Of a DNA stretch of 64,000 nucleotides, positions 46,051 through 54,444 are shown piece by piece. How positions within the stretch are numbered: position 1 is the first letter of the stretch; each line of letters begins with the position of its first letter. A program made the position numbers and the translations under genes. The notes beneath the pieces were generated by a model, which saw nothing but the letters and a program-made list of their open reading frames with translations, did not search any database and had not been told where the DNA came from. The stretch spans positions 1,674,001 to 1,738,000 of the forward strand of contig NZ_UGNW01000001.1 in assembly GCF_900452515.1 (NCBI RefSeq). Direction: 5' to 3'. This DNA is from Legionella birminghamensis. GTDB lineage: Bacteria; Pseudomonadota; Gammaproteobacteria; Legionellales; Legionellaceae.

Positions 46051-47198
46051 ACCAATGTCCTGAGTGTCGAATCAAAAGGCACATTACACCCATTCGTATT
46101 TCTTTTGTCAATCCCCGCAGGATAAATTGCCCCCAGAACAGCAGGATATTTTGCCCCTGTAATTGATTTTAAATTGGAAGGAATATGATTTATGGTTTTA
46201 GCGGCAAACCAGGCAAACATCATTGCTTCAATGTAGTCGGCATGCACATTGAAATCATTGCTTGTTTTGACAGTACAATCAAAAAGCAGCTCCTGCAAAT
46301 GCTGCATTAAAGCGTCGTTATGTGCCCCCCCTCCGCAAATTAGTGCAGTGACGGGTTCTTTAAATGCATCCTTGATTCCAAGAGCTATTGTTTTCGCCGT
46401 CAGAAATAATAAACTGGCCTGAACATCCTGAGGGTTATAATCGGCCTGCAGACAGCGTTTTAACCAATCAATAGTGAAATACTCTTTACCAATGCTTTTA
46501 GGCGATGGCCGTTTAAAATAGGTATCCTGCATTAATTGTTCAATCAACTCAGGGATTGGCTTGCCCCCCTGTGCCCACTCGCCACCATGATCATAACTTC
46601 TGCCTAAATGATGCCTTATCCACTGATCCATCAGGCAATTGCCAGGCCCCAGATCAAAGCCCGTTACTTCCGTTTTATTGAATAAACAGGTGATATTACT
46701 GATGCCGCCAATATTCACTACGGCTAAAGGAGTGCCCAACTGTTTGAAAATCTCCTGGTGATAAGCCGGTGCAAATGGAGCACCTTCGCCTCCGACGATT
46801 AAATCCCTGGTTCGAAAATCCGCAACAACGCTAATTCCTGTGTTTTCAGCAATCGTATGTGCGCAGCCAAACTGAACGGTGTAGGGAATTGAGGCGCTGG
46901 AATCATGACAAAGTGTTTGCCCATGACTGCCAATGGCATGAATCGAATGCCTCTTATCCTGATTCCTGGCGATAAGCGCCTGGGCTGCATCAGCAAACTC
47001 TCGTCCGATTAGAGTATGCAGTTGGTTAAACTCGGCAGCGCTTTTTTTTTCCCCTTGGGAGGCAGAAAGTATGCTATTTTTAACCTGATCACTATAGGGT
47101 CTGGTCAACCCGTCAATAAAATTATTATTTTCATCGATAATGGCGGCATCAATACCATCCATACTGGTACCAGACATCAACCCCAGATAAAATTTCAT
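46047..47198 (-). CDS. anmK: Anhydro-N-acetylmuramic acid kinase
   Basis: 383 aa. The N-terminus YLGLMSGTSMDGIDAAI (4-20) and VNIGGISNITCL with DLGPGNCLMDQW are the family's ATP- and substrate-site blocks; GGGAHNDALMQHL near the C-terminus is the second phosphate loop. It cleaves and phosphorylates 1,6-anhMurNAc to MurNAc-6-phosphate in peptidoglycan recycling in the cytoplasm. The ATG at 47198 is the only in-frame start giving the family N-terminus. Transcribed divergently from the MFS gene at 47308; its own 3' end overlaps the next MFS gene. Confidence 0.93.
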   Translation of the reverse strand: MKFYLGLMSGTSMDGIDAAIIDENNNFIDGLTRPYSDQVKNSILSASQGEKKSAAEFNQLHTLIGREFADAAQALIARNQDKRHSIHAIGSHGQTLCHDSSASIPYTVQFGCAHTIAENTGISVVADFRTRDLIVGGEGAPFAPAYHQEIFKQLGTPLAVVNIGGISNITCLFNKTEVTGFDLGPGNCLMDQWIRHHLGRSYDHGGEWAQGGKPIPELIEQLMQDTYFKRPSPKSIGKEYFTIDWLKRCLQADYNPQDVQASLLFLTAKTIALGIKDAFKEPVTALICGGGAHNDALMQHLQELLFDCTVKTSNDFNVHADYIEAMMFAWFAAKTINHIPSNLKSITGAKYPAVLGAIYPAGIDKRNTNGCNVPFDSTLRTLV

Positions 47199-47307
47199 CA
47201 GATTTCCAGTCGTTTATTTTTAATGGTGCGAATCCTTTAGTTTAATATGAATTACAATTGCATGCTATGCTAAGATAATTGTAAAAATGAGTTACAGGTT
47301 GTTATGA

Positions 47308-48465
47308 ATGACAAATAATAAGCTGATTTATCTGGGATTCCTCTCCTCTTTTTGCTTATTAACCTTCGACTCTTATCAACCCGCCCTGCCTGCTATAACG
47401 GCTTACTTCCAGACAACCCCCGCATTGGGACAGCTCACATTAAGTCTTTTTTTCTTCGCCTTTGGTGTAGCCCAACTCTTTTGGGGTCCCATTATTGACT
47501 ATTTTGGACGGCGGAAAGCGCTTTTTTCAAGCCTTTACCTATTCATCATTGCAACCGTAATTTGTACTTTCGCAAACAGTATAGAAATACTGATTTTTGC
47601 CCGCATTGTTCAAGGTTTCGCTGCCTGCAGTTCCAATATCATTGCATTTTCCACTGCCCGGGATGTAGAGGGCAATAACGACAGGGCGCGTTTGTTATCT
47701 CATCTTTCCATGATTGTAACAGCCTCCCCCATTTTTGCCCCCCTTATCGGCTCAATTATATTTGTAAACTTTGGCTGGCGGGCGAATTTTGTGTTTATGG
47801 GCTTTCTCGCTGTCGCATTGTTCCTCACCTCGATCCCTTTTTTAAAAGAGTCCCATTATTGGCAAAAGACAGAGAATAATGTCTGGCATTTTTTTAAATA
47901 TTATAAGGAAATTTTGTGGCATAAAAAGTTGTGGATAGGAAACATTACGGTCACATTTACCTACACTTGTTTAATGATTGTTGTAGTGAATGCAGCGTAT
48001 TTGATCATCGATAATTTAAGCTATTCACCTCAGCTTTTTGCAGTTATTTTTGCATGTAATGGCCTAAGCATCATCGTGGGTAATTTTGTTGGGATTGGGT
48101 TGCGGGAATACCAATCTTTAGTCTGGAATATTCGATTTGGTAACGCATTGATGGTGGCTGGTGCATCATTGCTCCTACTGTTGTATTACCTATATGGGAT
48201 TAGTATTGTTTCATTAAGTCCTGTTTTATTGCTCACTTTCGGATTAAGCATTTCAAACCCTCCGACAGTTTCATTAATTATGGCTGACTATACCCAGCAA
48301 GCCGCCACAGTCCTGGCCTTTGTCAATACATTTCGCCTCTGCATGTCATCCTTGCTGGGAGGTTTTGTTGCTGCCTTCCAGATAGCCTATCCCTCTCTGT
48401 TTGGCATTAGCCTTTTATCCTGCTCCCTGATTGGTTTAATAGCCAGCCTCTTTTGTAAAGAATAA
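47308..48465 (+). CDS. MFS drug-resistance-type transporter (Bcr/CflA-like)
   Basis: 385 aa, 12 membrane segments. Motifs include LTFDSYQPALPAITAYFQTTPALGQLTLSLFFFAFGVAQLFWGPIIDYFGRRK (loop 2-3 DxxGRRK), VQGFAACSSNIIAFSTARD and PIFAPLIGSIIFVNFGWRANFVF, all typical of the Bcr/CflA subfamily of proton-driven exporters. Its substrate could be a small drug-like or amino-acid-derived molecule. A short 27-residue membrane peptide gene follows after 70 bp. Confidence 0.83.
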   Translation: MTNNKLIYLGFLSSFCLLTFDSYQPALPAITAYFQTTPALGQLTLSLFFFAFGVAQLFWGPIIDYFGRRKALFSSLYLFIIATVICTFANSIEILIFARIVQGFAACSSNIIAFSTARDVEGNNDRARLLSHLSMIVTASPIFAPLIGSIIFVNFGWRANFVFMGFLAVALFLTSIPFLKESHYWQKTENNVWHFFKYYKEILWHKKLWIGNITVTFTYTCLMIVVVNAAYLIIDNLSYSPQLFAVIFACNGLSIIVGNFVGIGLREYQSLVWNIRFGNALMVAGASLLLLLYYLYGISIVSLSPVLLLTFGLSISNPPTVSLIMADYTQQAATVLAFVNTFRLCMSSLLGGFVAAFQIAYPSLFGISLLSCSLIGLIASLFCKE

Positions 48466-48535
48466 GTGATTGAACGGATGAACTATACTAAAGAGAAGCT
48501 TTACTGTCTTAATGGAACTATTACAGGAGAGTACT

Positions 48536-48619
48536 ATGTGGAAATACCTCATTGCCTGGCTGCTAGGTGTCCCTCTTAGTGTGCTTGTCTTGATTTGGCT
48601 TTTAGCGCGTGTTTTTTAG
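48536..48619 (+). CDS. 27-residue hydrophobic membrane peptide
   Basis: ATG at 48536 preceded by AGGAG at ideal spacing (CAGGAGAGTACT-ATG). The peptide has one membrane-spanning stretch: MWKYLIAWLLGVPLSVLVLI, then WLLARVF. Basic residues at both ends fit a single-pass inner-membrane protein. Similar tiny W-x-x-L-I-A-x-x-L-G-x-P proteins are known in other gamma-proteobacteria. It lies 70 bp after the MFS exporter and ends before E5. Too short for usual gene finding, so easily missed. Confidence 0.65.
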   Translation: MWKYLIAWLLGVPLSVLVLIWLLARVF

Positions 48620-48628
48620 TATTCTTTC

Positions 48629-48840
48629 CGAAACCCCGCGGCATCGACCGCGGGGGCCCACACGGAGCCTATTTAGAATATTGGTCTTTCCTAATTAAGG
48701 GTAGTGTTTTTTTGATTGCTTATTCAGTCTCTTTTCGCCAACATTTAAACTCATTTGGGGAGTATGCTCCATCAACAGACATGGGCCCCGCGGTCGAAGC
48801 CGCGGGGATTCGGAGGGGAAGCCGCGGGATTCGGAGAGGG
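48629..48840. repeat. Palindromic repeat element E5
   Basis: Left palindrome (ACCCCGCGGC...GACCGCGGGGGCCCAC, ~48632-48662) and right palindrome (ATGGGCCCCGCGGTC/GAAGCCGCGGGGATTCGG, ~48781-48812), then a shortened tail unit AAGCCGCGGGATTCGG. The interior starts CACACGGAGCCTATTTAGAA as in E4. Located between convergent genes (48536-48619 and 48874-50454). A 132-codon frame across it is not a gene. Confidence 0.85.
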
Positions 48841-48873
48841 TTGATCCATAGGGATACTTCAGACTTCATAGAG

Positions 48874-50454
48874 TCAGAATCTTATGAACTGTTTCAAACT
48901 TTCCAGCGTATCTGCCTCTTCCGCTGGCTTATCCCAGCGTATACGGTGTATTCTCGGGAAGCGCAGTGCAAGCCCGGACTTATGGCGGGCTGATAGCCGT
49001 ACTTCATCGAAAGCAACCTCAAATACCAGTTTCTTCTCAACCTCACGCACAGGGCCAAATCGCTGTATGGTATGGTGCCTGATCCATTGATCCAGCTCAT
49101 AAAGTTCCTTATCGGTAAATCCGAAATAGGCTTTGCCGATAGGGACAACCTCCATATCAACCCATAGGCCAAAGGTGTAATCAGAATAAAATGAGGATCG
49201 TTTCCCATGGCCGCGCTGCGCATACATCAGCACTGCGTCAACTAACATGGGGTCACGTTTCCACTTATACCAATAACCTTTTGGCCTGCCAGCAATATAG
49301 GGGCTGGCTTTGTGTTTCAACATCAGCCCCTCTACAGCAACCTGTTTTTCCGCCAGAATCCGCTCCTTTACAGCAAAAATATTGTCTTTATCGACATCAA
49401 GCAACTCGGATAAAAACCAGCAGGGATTTTGGTTTTCCTTATACCAGGACTCAAGCTGCAATCTTCTCTCCATAAAATCAAGCGATCGTATATCGCGACC
49501 TTGTATGGAAAGCAGATCGTAAAAAACAATGGCTGCTGGAAATTTACTGATTAACTCTTTTGTTGGTTTTTTCCGGTTCAAACGCTGTTGCAGCTCGTTA
49601 AAACTACCGACGTTCTGCTGATTTCGGATAACCAGCTCTCCATCAAGTACCACTTGTCCCTTAATTTCAGAAAGAATGTCTGGAAAAGAATGACTGATAT
49701 CTTCTCCTGTGCGGGTAAACAAACGCTTATCTGATTCAGTACAAATCAATTGAACACGGATTCCGTCAAACTTCCTCTCGACCGCAAATTGCTGAAGCTC
49801 TAAAGAAGCCAGCTCTTTTTCACTTAATGGATGAGAGAGCATTACAGGATGATAGAAAATCTGCTCATCAATCCGTGGGTAATCTGCGCTCCCTTCCAAC
49901 CATGCAAACAAATCAATATAAGGCGGCTTTAATGCATGCCATACATGCTCAATTTCTTTCACATCGACCCGTCCATACTTTGCAAGCGCATTTTTTATAA
50001 AACGGGCTGAGACACCAACACGAAGACTGCCAGTGCCTATTTTTATCAATGCCCATCGTTCATTGGTATTGGACCGATTTAAAAGTTCGTTAAGCCAGGA
50101 AGCGATCTCCTCTTCAGGTAGTTGATTAAATTTCTGAATGATTTCACTTAACAGCGGAAGCGATTTATTGGATGGTTGATTTGGCCAGAGTAAGGCAATC
50201 GTATCGGATAAGTCTCCCACATAATCATAAGACAAGGAGAATAAGACCGGATCAATGTATTGATTTAGGAGGTCTTTAATCATTGTCCATTTGAATGTAG
50301 GGAATGTCAGCGTTCCCGCGAGTATTGCCAGGCCATAACCACGCTCCGGATCTGGTACGGTTAAAAAATAGTTTTTTAACAATTCAGTTTTAGCCAGATT
50401 GCTGTAAGTAAAATAGAGATTATTGAGTAACTGGGCAAATTTTTGCATTGTCAC
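48874..50454 (-). CDS. ATP-dependent DNA ligase (repair type)
   Basis: 526 aa. The adenylation site is VERKFDGIRVQLI (motif I K-x-D-G, Lys ~230). Downstream: RLFTRTGEDISHSF (motif III), LDGELV (RQVVLDGELVIRN), VEGLMLKHKASPYIAGRPKGYWYKWKRD (motifs IV-V), then an OB domain. The N-terminal ~200 residues are the helical DNA-binding domain of this branch. It matches ligases found next to a metallo-beta-lactamase exonuclease, and indeed overlaps the start of that gene by 4 bp. Role: nick sealing in a dedicated repair pathway, besides the NAD-dependent LigA. Confidence 0.87.
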   Translation of the reverse strand: MTMQKFAQLLNNLYFTYSNLAKTELLKNYFLTVPDPERGYGLAILAGTLTFPTFKWTMIKDLLNQYIDPVLFSLSYDYVGDLSDTIALLWPNQPSNKSLPLLSEIIQKFNQLPEEEIASWLNELLNRSNTNERWALIKIGTGSLRVGVSARFIKNALAKYGRVDVKEIEHVWHALKPPYIDLFAWLEGSADYPRIDEQIFYHPVMLSHPLSEKELASLELQQFAVERKFDGIRVQLICTESDKRLFTRTGEDISHSFPDILSEIKGQVVLDGELVIRNQQNVGSFNELQQRLNRKKPTKELISKFPAAIVFYDLLSIQGRDIRSLDFMERRLQLESWYKENQNPCWFLSELLDVDKDNIFAVKERILAEKQVAVEGLMLKHKASPYIAGRPKGYWYKWKRDPMLVDAVLMYAQRGHGKRSSFYSDYTFGLWVDMEVVPIGKAYFGFTDKELYELDQWIRHHTIQRFGPVREVEKKLVFEVAFDEVRLSARHKSGLALRFPRIHRIRWDKPAEEADTLESLKQFIRF

Positions 50455-51461
50455 TCCGTATTTTCTTCATAGCCCAGCAAATGCAAGGCCTCTGCCTGGT
50501 ATCCCTTCTGTCTCGCATAATAGACCAGCGCCTCCTCGCTGCCATGTGTGACCCAAACCGATTTCGGATTAACTTCGTCAATGGTTTGCGTTAATTCATT
50601 CCAATCCGCATGATCTGAAATGATTAAGGGTAAATCCACTCCCTTTTGTTTGGCCCGTGCACGAATCCGCATCCAGCCAGACGCATAGCCTAAGCGAATA
50701 TCGCCAAATCGGCGGTTCCATCTGTCCTGCAGTGCACTGGGAGGGCAAATAACCAATTTTCCAGCTGCCGATTGCGGGTTGAGTTCAAGCGCTGGCTGCA
50801 AATCTCCCAGCTCAATCCCCTTTTCCTGGTAAAAATCACAAAACAATGTTAGTGCGCCGTGAATATAGATTCTATCTTCGTACCCAAGCAGTCTGAGGCT
50901 TCGGATTAAGCGTTGCGCCTTTCCTAAAGCATAAGCGGCAATAATATGACAGGAATGTGTGTATGTTTTTATTGACCATAGCAGGTGGTTTAATTCTGTT
51001 TCAATTGGCGGATGTTTGAAAACCGGCAAACCAAAAGTAGCCTCAGTAATGAACAAATCCGCAGTCTCGGGTTCAAATGGAACACAGGTGGGATCTATCG
51101 AGCGCTTATAATCTCCTGAAATAATTATACGCCTATCCCGATAAGAAATAACCAACTGGGCGCTTCCCAAAATATGACCGGCAGGCAGAAAATAGATTTG
51201 TACATCATTGAGATGCAGCGTTTGGTGGTAATCAAGGGCCTGATAGCTAGCTGAAGAGTTGCCGGCATAGCGGATCTTCATTAAATCCACAGTGTCCGGT
51301 GTAGCCAATACCGATTGGTGATCGGCTCGCGCATGATCCGAATGGGCATGCGTTATCACTGCCCTTTTCACTGGAGCCATAGGATCAATATAGAAGTCGC
51401 CAGGAGTACAATAAAGTCCATCCGGTTTCAGACTAATTACTTCTGTAAGGTCAGCCATCAT
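50451..51461 (-). CDS. Ligase-associated metallo-beta-lactamase exonuclease
   Basis: 336 aa. Metal-binding motif THAHSDHARADH (~36-47), the second His in AGHILGSAQL, and Asp in SGDYKRS; the later ISDHADWNEL supplies further His/Asp. This is the ligase-associated DNA exonuclease family (MBL/beta-CASP relatives). The start at 51461 or the second Met lies behind GAGGGCTC. It is the first gene of an operon with the ATP-dependent ligase (4-bp overlap). The third usual partner, a Lhr-type DEAD/DEAH helicase, is not within this window. Confidence 0.87.
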   Translation of the reverse strand: MMADLTEVISLKPDGLYCTPGDFYIDPMAPVKRAVITHAHSDHARADHQSVLATPDTVDLMKIRYAGNSSASYQALDYHQTLHLNDVQIYFLPAGHILGSAQLVISYRDRRIIISGDYKRSIDPTCVPFEPETADLFITEATFGLPVFKHPPIETELNHLLWSIKTYTHSCHIIAAYALGKAQRLIRSLRLLGYEDRIYIHGALTLFCDFYQEKGIELGDLQPALELNPQSAAGKLVICPPSALQDRWNRRFGDIRLGYASGWMRIRARAKQKGVDLPLIISDHADWNELTQTIDEVNPKSVWVTHGSEEALVYYARQKGYQAEALHLLGYEENTE

Positions 51462-51575
51462 GAGCCCTCCTTTGCAATGGTTATACAGTAATCAATCAGC
51501 CAGATACACTATTTGCACCGTCTGTCTCAAATATATGCTCTACACTAATTATATACAGTGACAGGAGGATATGTA

Positions 51576-53264
51576 ATGAGAAGCAAACATCCTGCATATA
51601 CGAATTTGTATGATAAAAACCACGCTATTACTATGATCGATTTGATTCTCCGCGAACGAAATACTAAACGGATTCACGATAAAAATAGAATATCCGATAC
51701 CCTGGCTGCGATTAGTGCTAAATATGCGCTGGAGGGAAAATCCGATCATTTTGAAGATGTTATAAATGCTATTATCAGGAAAGGAGAATTGCTTTCGCAA
51801 AAAAAAGATCCTTTCAACGAACCGCAGCAGGTTAGCGACAGAGAGATTGACGATTTTATACAGGAAGTTCTATGCGCTTATTTATTTCAAGAGTCCAATA
51901 AGAAACACAACATTGAAGATCCAGTGCTCAATCTTGAAGTCCCCCCTGCTCAATCAGCACCACAACCTGAGGGTGATCTAACAGCCGCCGATGCCCCAGT
52001 AAAACTTCAGCGGGTTTATCATCTGGGTATGGCGGCTGGAAAAGAGGACTGGGCTACTATTTTTAACAACATGAGAACACCGGATACTGCCTGGACGGTC
52101 AGGACACATCATCATACCGTTACCATTTCCGTAAATAAAGATGGGGATTTTCAAGTATACAATCCCAGTGATAATAAGTTTTCTGTTTTCAAAGATAGTG
52201 AAGAAAACACAGCTGCAGCCTTGCTATCAAATTATTTATTCAGTGAAGCATTCCGTTTTGATAGTCACGAACCAATCCCTCTGGCTATCAACGTGATGGC
52301 ACATCCTCAATCAACCATTACGCATAATTTCCCGGACAAAGAACAGATTATCCAGGATATTAAACGCAATCACCCTGAACATGTTAACAGGCAAAATGAC
52401 CCGTATTCAAATCCGCTTGTGATTGCAGTCGCTCAGAATGATATAGAGTCATTAGAAGCCTGGTTAATAAATGGGTCAAATAAATCCTATTTAGCTTTAG
52501 AAGTAGCGGCGAGTAAGAACAATCTGGAAGCGATGACCATATTGCTGGATGAAAAACACCGCAAATATCTAAGCGCTGGAGAGAGAAGTCTCAGTTCAAT
52601 TTATGCAGCGTCGATCAGAAACGCCCTGCGCGCAGGCCAACTGGACGCTTTTGAAAAGCTGATTAACGATAATCATATACGCGCAACCTTTGAAGAACTT
52701 CAGCAATCTAACCCGAAAGCTTACGAGAACTACCAGCTTGAGACACTTAAGGCTGCTGTCTTTTCTAATGATGCTGAATGTATACACGCAGTTGTTGCTT
52801 ATTTGGATAAAGCCGTACCGGGTATTGATATTGCCAAGTTAATAAAGCCACACAAAGATAAGTATCAAGGCACTGATCTAGGTGATCAAGGTTTTAAAAT
52901 ACTGGATGCCTTGATCTCCCCCCAGAACGAGCAGGAGCAACACCAAGGTACAAACCAGGCGGCACTTGATGCAGATCAACAATCTACTGCCCCTCAAACC
53001 CAAGAGGAAATAAAAGAATATGTTTCGAAACTACCCAGCTTCACACAAATTATGCAGTCATTGTGGGAAGGGATAAAAAAAGGGTTTAGCACCCTGGTTA
53101 ACTCATTTAAATCCTGCCTGCAGGAGAATGTTGAGCAGCAGGAACCAGCAAAACCTCAGCTGGAAACCACCCAGAATTTTAGAAGCAGGGTCAGTGAAAT
53201 TAGGGGTGATGAAGAGGCAGAACACCATGATAAGGATAAATCGCAGGCATTAAGCCGTAAGTAA
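51576..53264 (+). CDS. Ankyrin-like unknown protein, effector candidate
   Basis: 562 aa from the ATG at 51576, which has a perfect AGGAGG 7 bp upstream; the longer frame from 51558 is unlikely. Residues ~285-420 hold ankyrin-like helix pairs: NPLVIAVAQNDIESLEAWLING, then ALEVAASKNNLEAMTILLDE, and further degenerate units. Before them is a His/Ile-rich segment (~170-185) of unknown fold. The C-terminus (~480-562) is charged, rich in Glu, Gln and Lys (GDEEAEHHDKDKSQALSRK), resembling the E-block of translocated proteins. No signal peptide, stand-alone. Convergent with tatD. Confidence 0.68.
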   Translation: MRSKHPAYTNLYDKNHAITMIDLILRERNTKRIHDKNRISDTLAAISAKYALEGKSDHFEDVINAIIRKGELLSQKKDPFNEPQQVSDREIDDFIQEVLCAYLFQESNKKHNIEDPVLNLEVPPAQSAPQPEGDLTAADAPVKLQRVYHLGMAAGKEDWATIFNNMRTPDTAWTVRTHHHTVTISVNKDGDFQVYNPSDNKFSVFKDSEENTAAALLSNYLFSEAFRFDSHEPIPLAINVMAHPQSTITHNFPDKEQIIQDIKRNHPEHVNRQNDPYSNPLVIAVAQNDIESLEAWLINGSNKSYLALEVAASKNNLEAMTILLDEKHRKYLSAGERSLSSIYAASIRNALRAGQLDAFEKLINDNHIRATFEELQQSNPKAYENYQLETLKAAVFSNDAECIHAVVAYLDKAVPGIDIAKLIKPHKDKYQGTDLGDQGFKILDALISPQNEQEQHQGTNQAALDADQQSTAPQTQEEIKEYVSKLPSFTQIMQSLWEGIKKGFSTLVNSFKSCLQENVEQQEPAKPQLETTQNFRSRVSEIRGDEEAEHHDKDKSQALSRK

Positions 53265-53306
53265 TTTTGGCAATTTTATAAACCTGCCTGCAATAAACTG
53301 CTGCCA

Positions 53307-54098
53307 TTATTGTATGTTAGAGACTATTTTAAAACAGCGGTAAAAGTTTTCAGTAGTGATTTGTGCAATCTCCGCATAGTCCATCTGCCTTAGATCAGCC
53401 ACTGCCTGAGCTACGTATTTGACCAGTGCCGGATGGTTTTGTTTGCCTCTGAAGGGAACCGGGGCAAGATATGGCGAATCGGTTTCAATCAGTAAACGAT
53501 CAAGCGGCAGTTTTCGGGCAACGTCGTGCAAAACGCTTGCATTCTTAAAACTGACAATTCCAGACATTGAGATATAAAAATTCATATCGAGCGCTTGCCT
53601 GGCAATATCCCAGGTTTCAGAAAAACAATGCATCACCCCGCCAATCTGTTCGGCGCCCTCCTCCTTCATAACCCGAAGTGTATCCTCGGCAGCCTGGCGA
53701 GTATGGATAATCAAAGGCTTATTGGATTGAATAGCCGCCCGAATATGTTCACGAAACCTGGACCGTTGCAATTCGAGTCCGGATTCCTCTTCAGTTCGAT
53801 AATAATCAAGTCCAGTTTCCCCGATGGCTATACAGGCAGGATGGCTTGCCATTTTTACTAATAAAGCAGCATCAGGCTCTTGTTCAATATGACTATTAGG
53901 ATGAAGACCCACAGAGATGCTTACCTGATTATAACGGCTGGCGATAGCGCACAAGGTCTCATAATCAGACAAATCGACGCAGACACAGAGGAAGTGCTGT
54001 ACATCATTGTCATTTGCCTGGCGGATAACGTTATCCAGATCATTGTTAAACTCGGCTAAATCGATAAAGTTTAAGTGGCAGTGGGAATCAATCAGCAT
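53307..54098 (-). CDS. tatD: TatD-family metal-dependent DNase
   Basis: 263 aa TIM-barrel hydrolase. Metal ligands: SHCHLNF (H-x-H, 5-9), GETGLDYY (Glu ~92), HTRQA (~131), MHCFSE (~155) and ETDSPYLAP (Asp ~205). TatD-type enzymes act as 3'-5' exonucleases in DNA quality control. Last gene of the conserved minus-strand series; 4 bp separate it from the PilZ gene, the usual neighbour in Legionella-like and Pseudomonas genomes (holB-pilZ-tatD). Confidence 0.92.
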   Translation of the reverse strand: MLIDSHCHLNFIDLAEFNNDLDNVIRQANDNDVQHFLCVCVDLSDYETLCAIASRYNQVSISVGLHPNSHIEQEPDAALLVKMASHPACIAIGETGLDYYRTEEESGLELQRSRFREHIRAAIQSNKPLIIHTRQAAEDTLRVMKEEGAEQIGGVMHCFSETWDIARQALDMNFYISMSGIVSFKNASVLHDVARKLPLDRLLIETDSPYLAPVPFRGKQNHPALVKYVAQAVADLRQMDYAEIAQITTENFYRCFKIVSNIQ

Positions 54099-54102
54099 CG
54101 CA

Positions 54103-54444
54103 TTACATCGTATCGGTCATTTGAGAGGATTTTAGCATGCCGGCAAGGTGGGTTTCTATTTTATTCGCAAAATTACGCGAATCCGGATCAATAAATTGAA
54201 ATCCCAACCCAGGGGGCTTACTGCCCTGAGAACCTCTTGGCGTAACCCAGGCCACTTTCGCGTTAACCCGATATGCCTCCGCTTCATTGGGCAGATTAAC
54301 CAGAAGAACTACTTTGCTGCCAATGGGATAGCTTTGCAAGGTTCGAACAAACAGCCCCCCATTAGTTAAAAAGGGCATGTAGGCCATGTACAATGCGCTT
54401 TCTGAAGAATATGCGCAATTAATGATCGGGACTTCTTCGCTCAT
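54103..54444 (-). CDS. pilZ: PilZ-domain protein
   Basis: 113 aa, single domain, about the size of type IV pilus PilZ of Pseudomonas and Xanthomonas. Motifs: GGLFVRTLQSYPIGSKVVLLVNLP (30-53), YRVNAKVAWVTPRG (60-73) and GLGFQFID (80-87). The c-di-GMP-binding RxxxR motif at the N-terminus is absent (the N-terminus is NCAYSSESALYMAYMPF), as in the divergent PilZ class that acts in pilus biogenesis via PilF/FimX. Overlaps holB by 26 bp. Confidence 0.88.
   Translation of the reverse strand: MSEEVPIINCAYSSESALYMAYMPFLTNGGLFVRTLQSYPIGSKVVLLVNLPNEAEAYRVNAKVAWVTPRGSQGSKPPGLGFQFIDPDSRNFANKIETHLAGMLKSSQMTDTM

Noticed and set aside
48595-48993. 132-codon frame
   Set aside because: Runs over the 27-residue peptide, E5 and the 3' end of the ligase gene on the other strand; no coding character.
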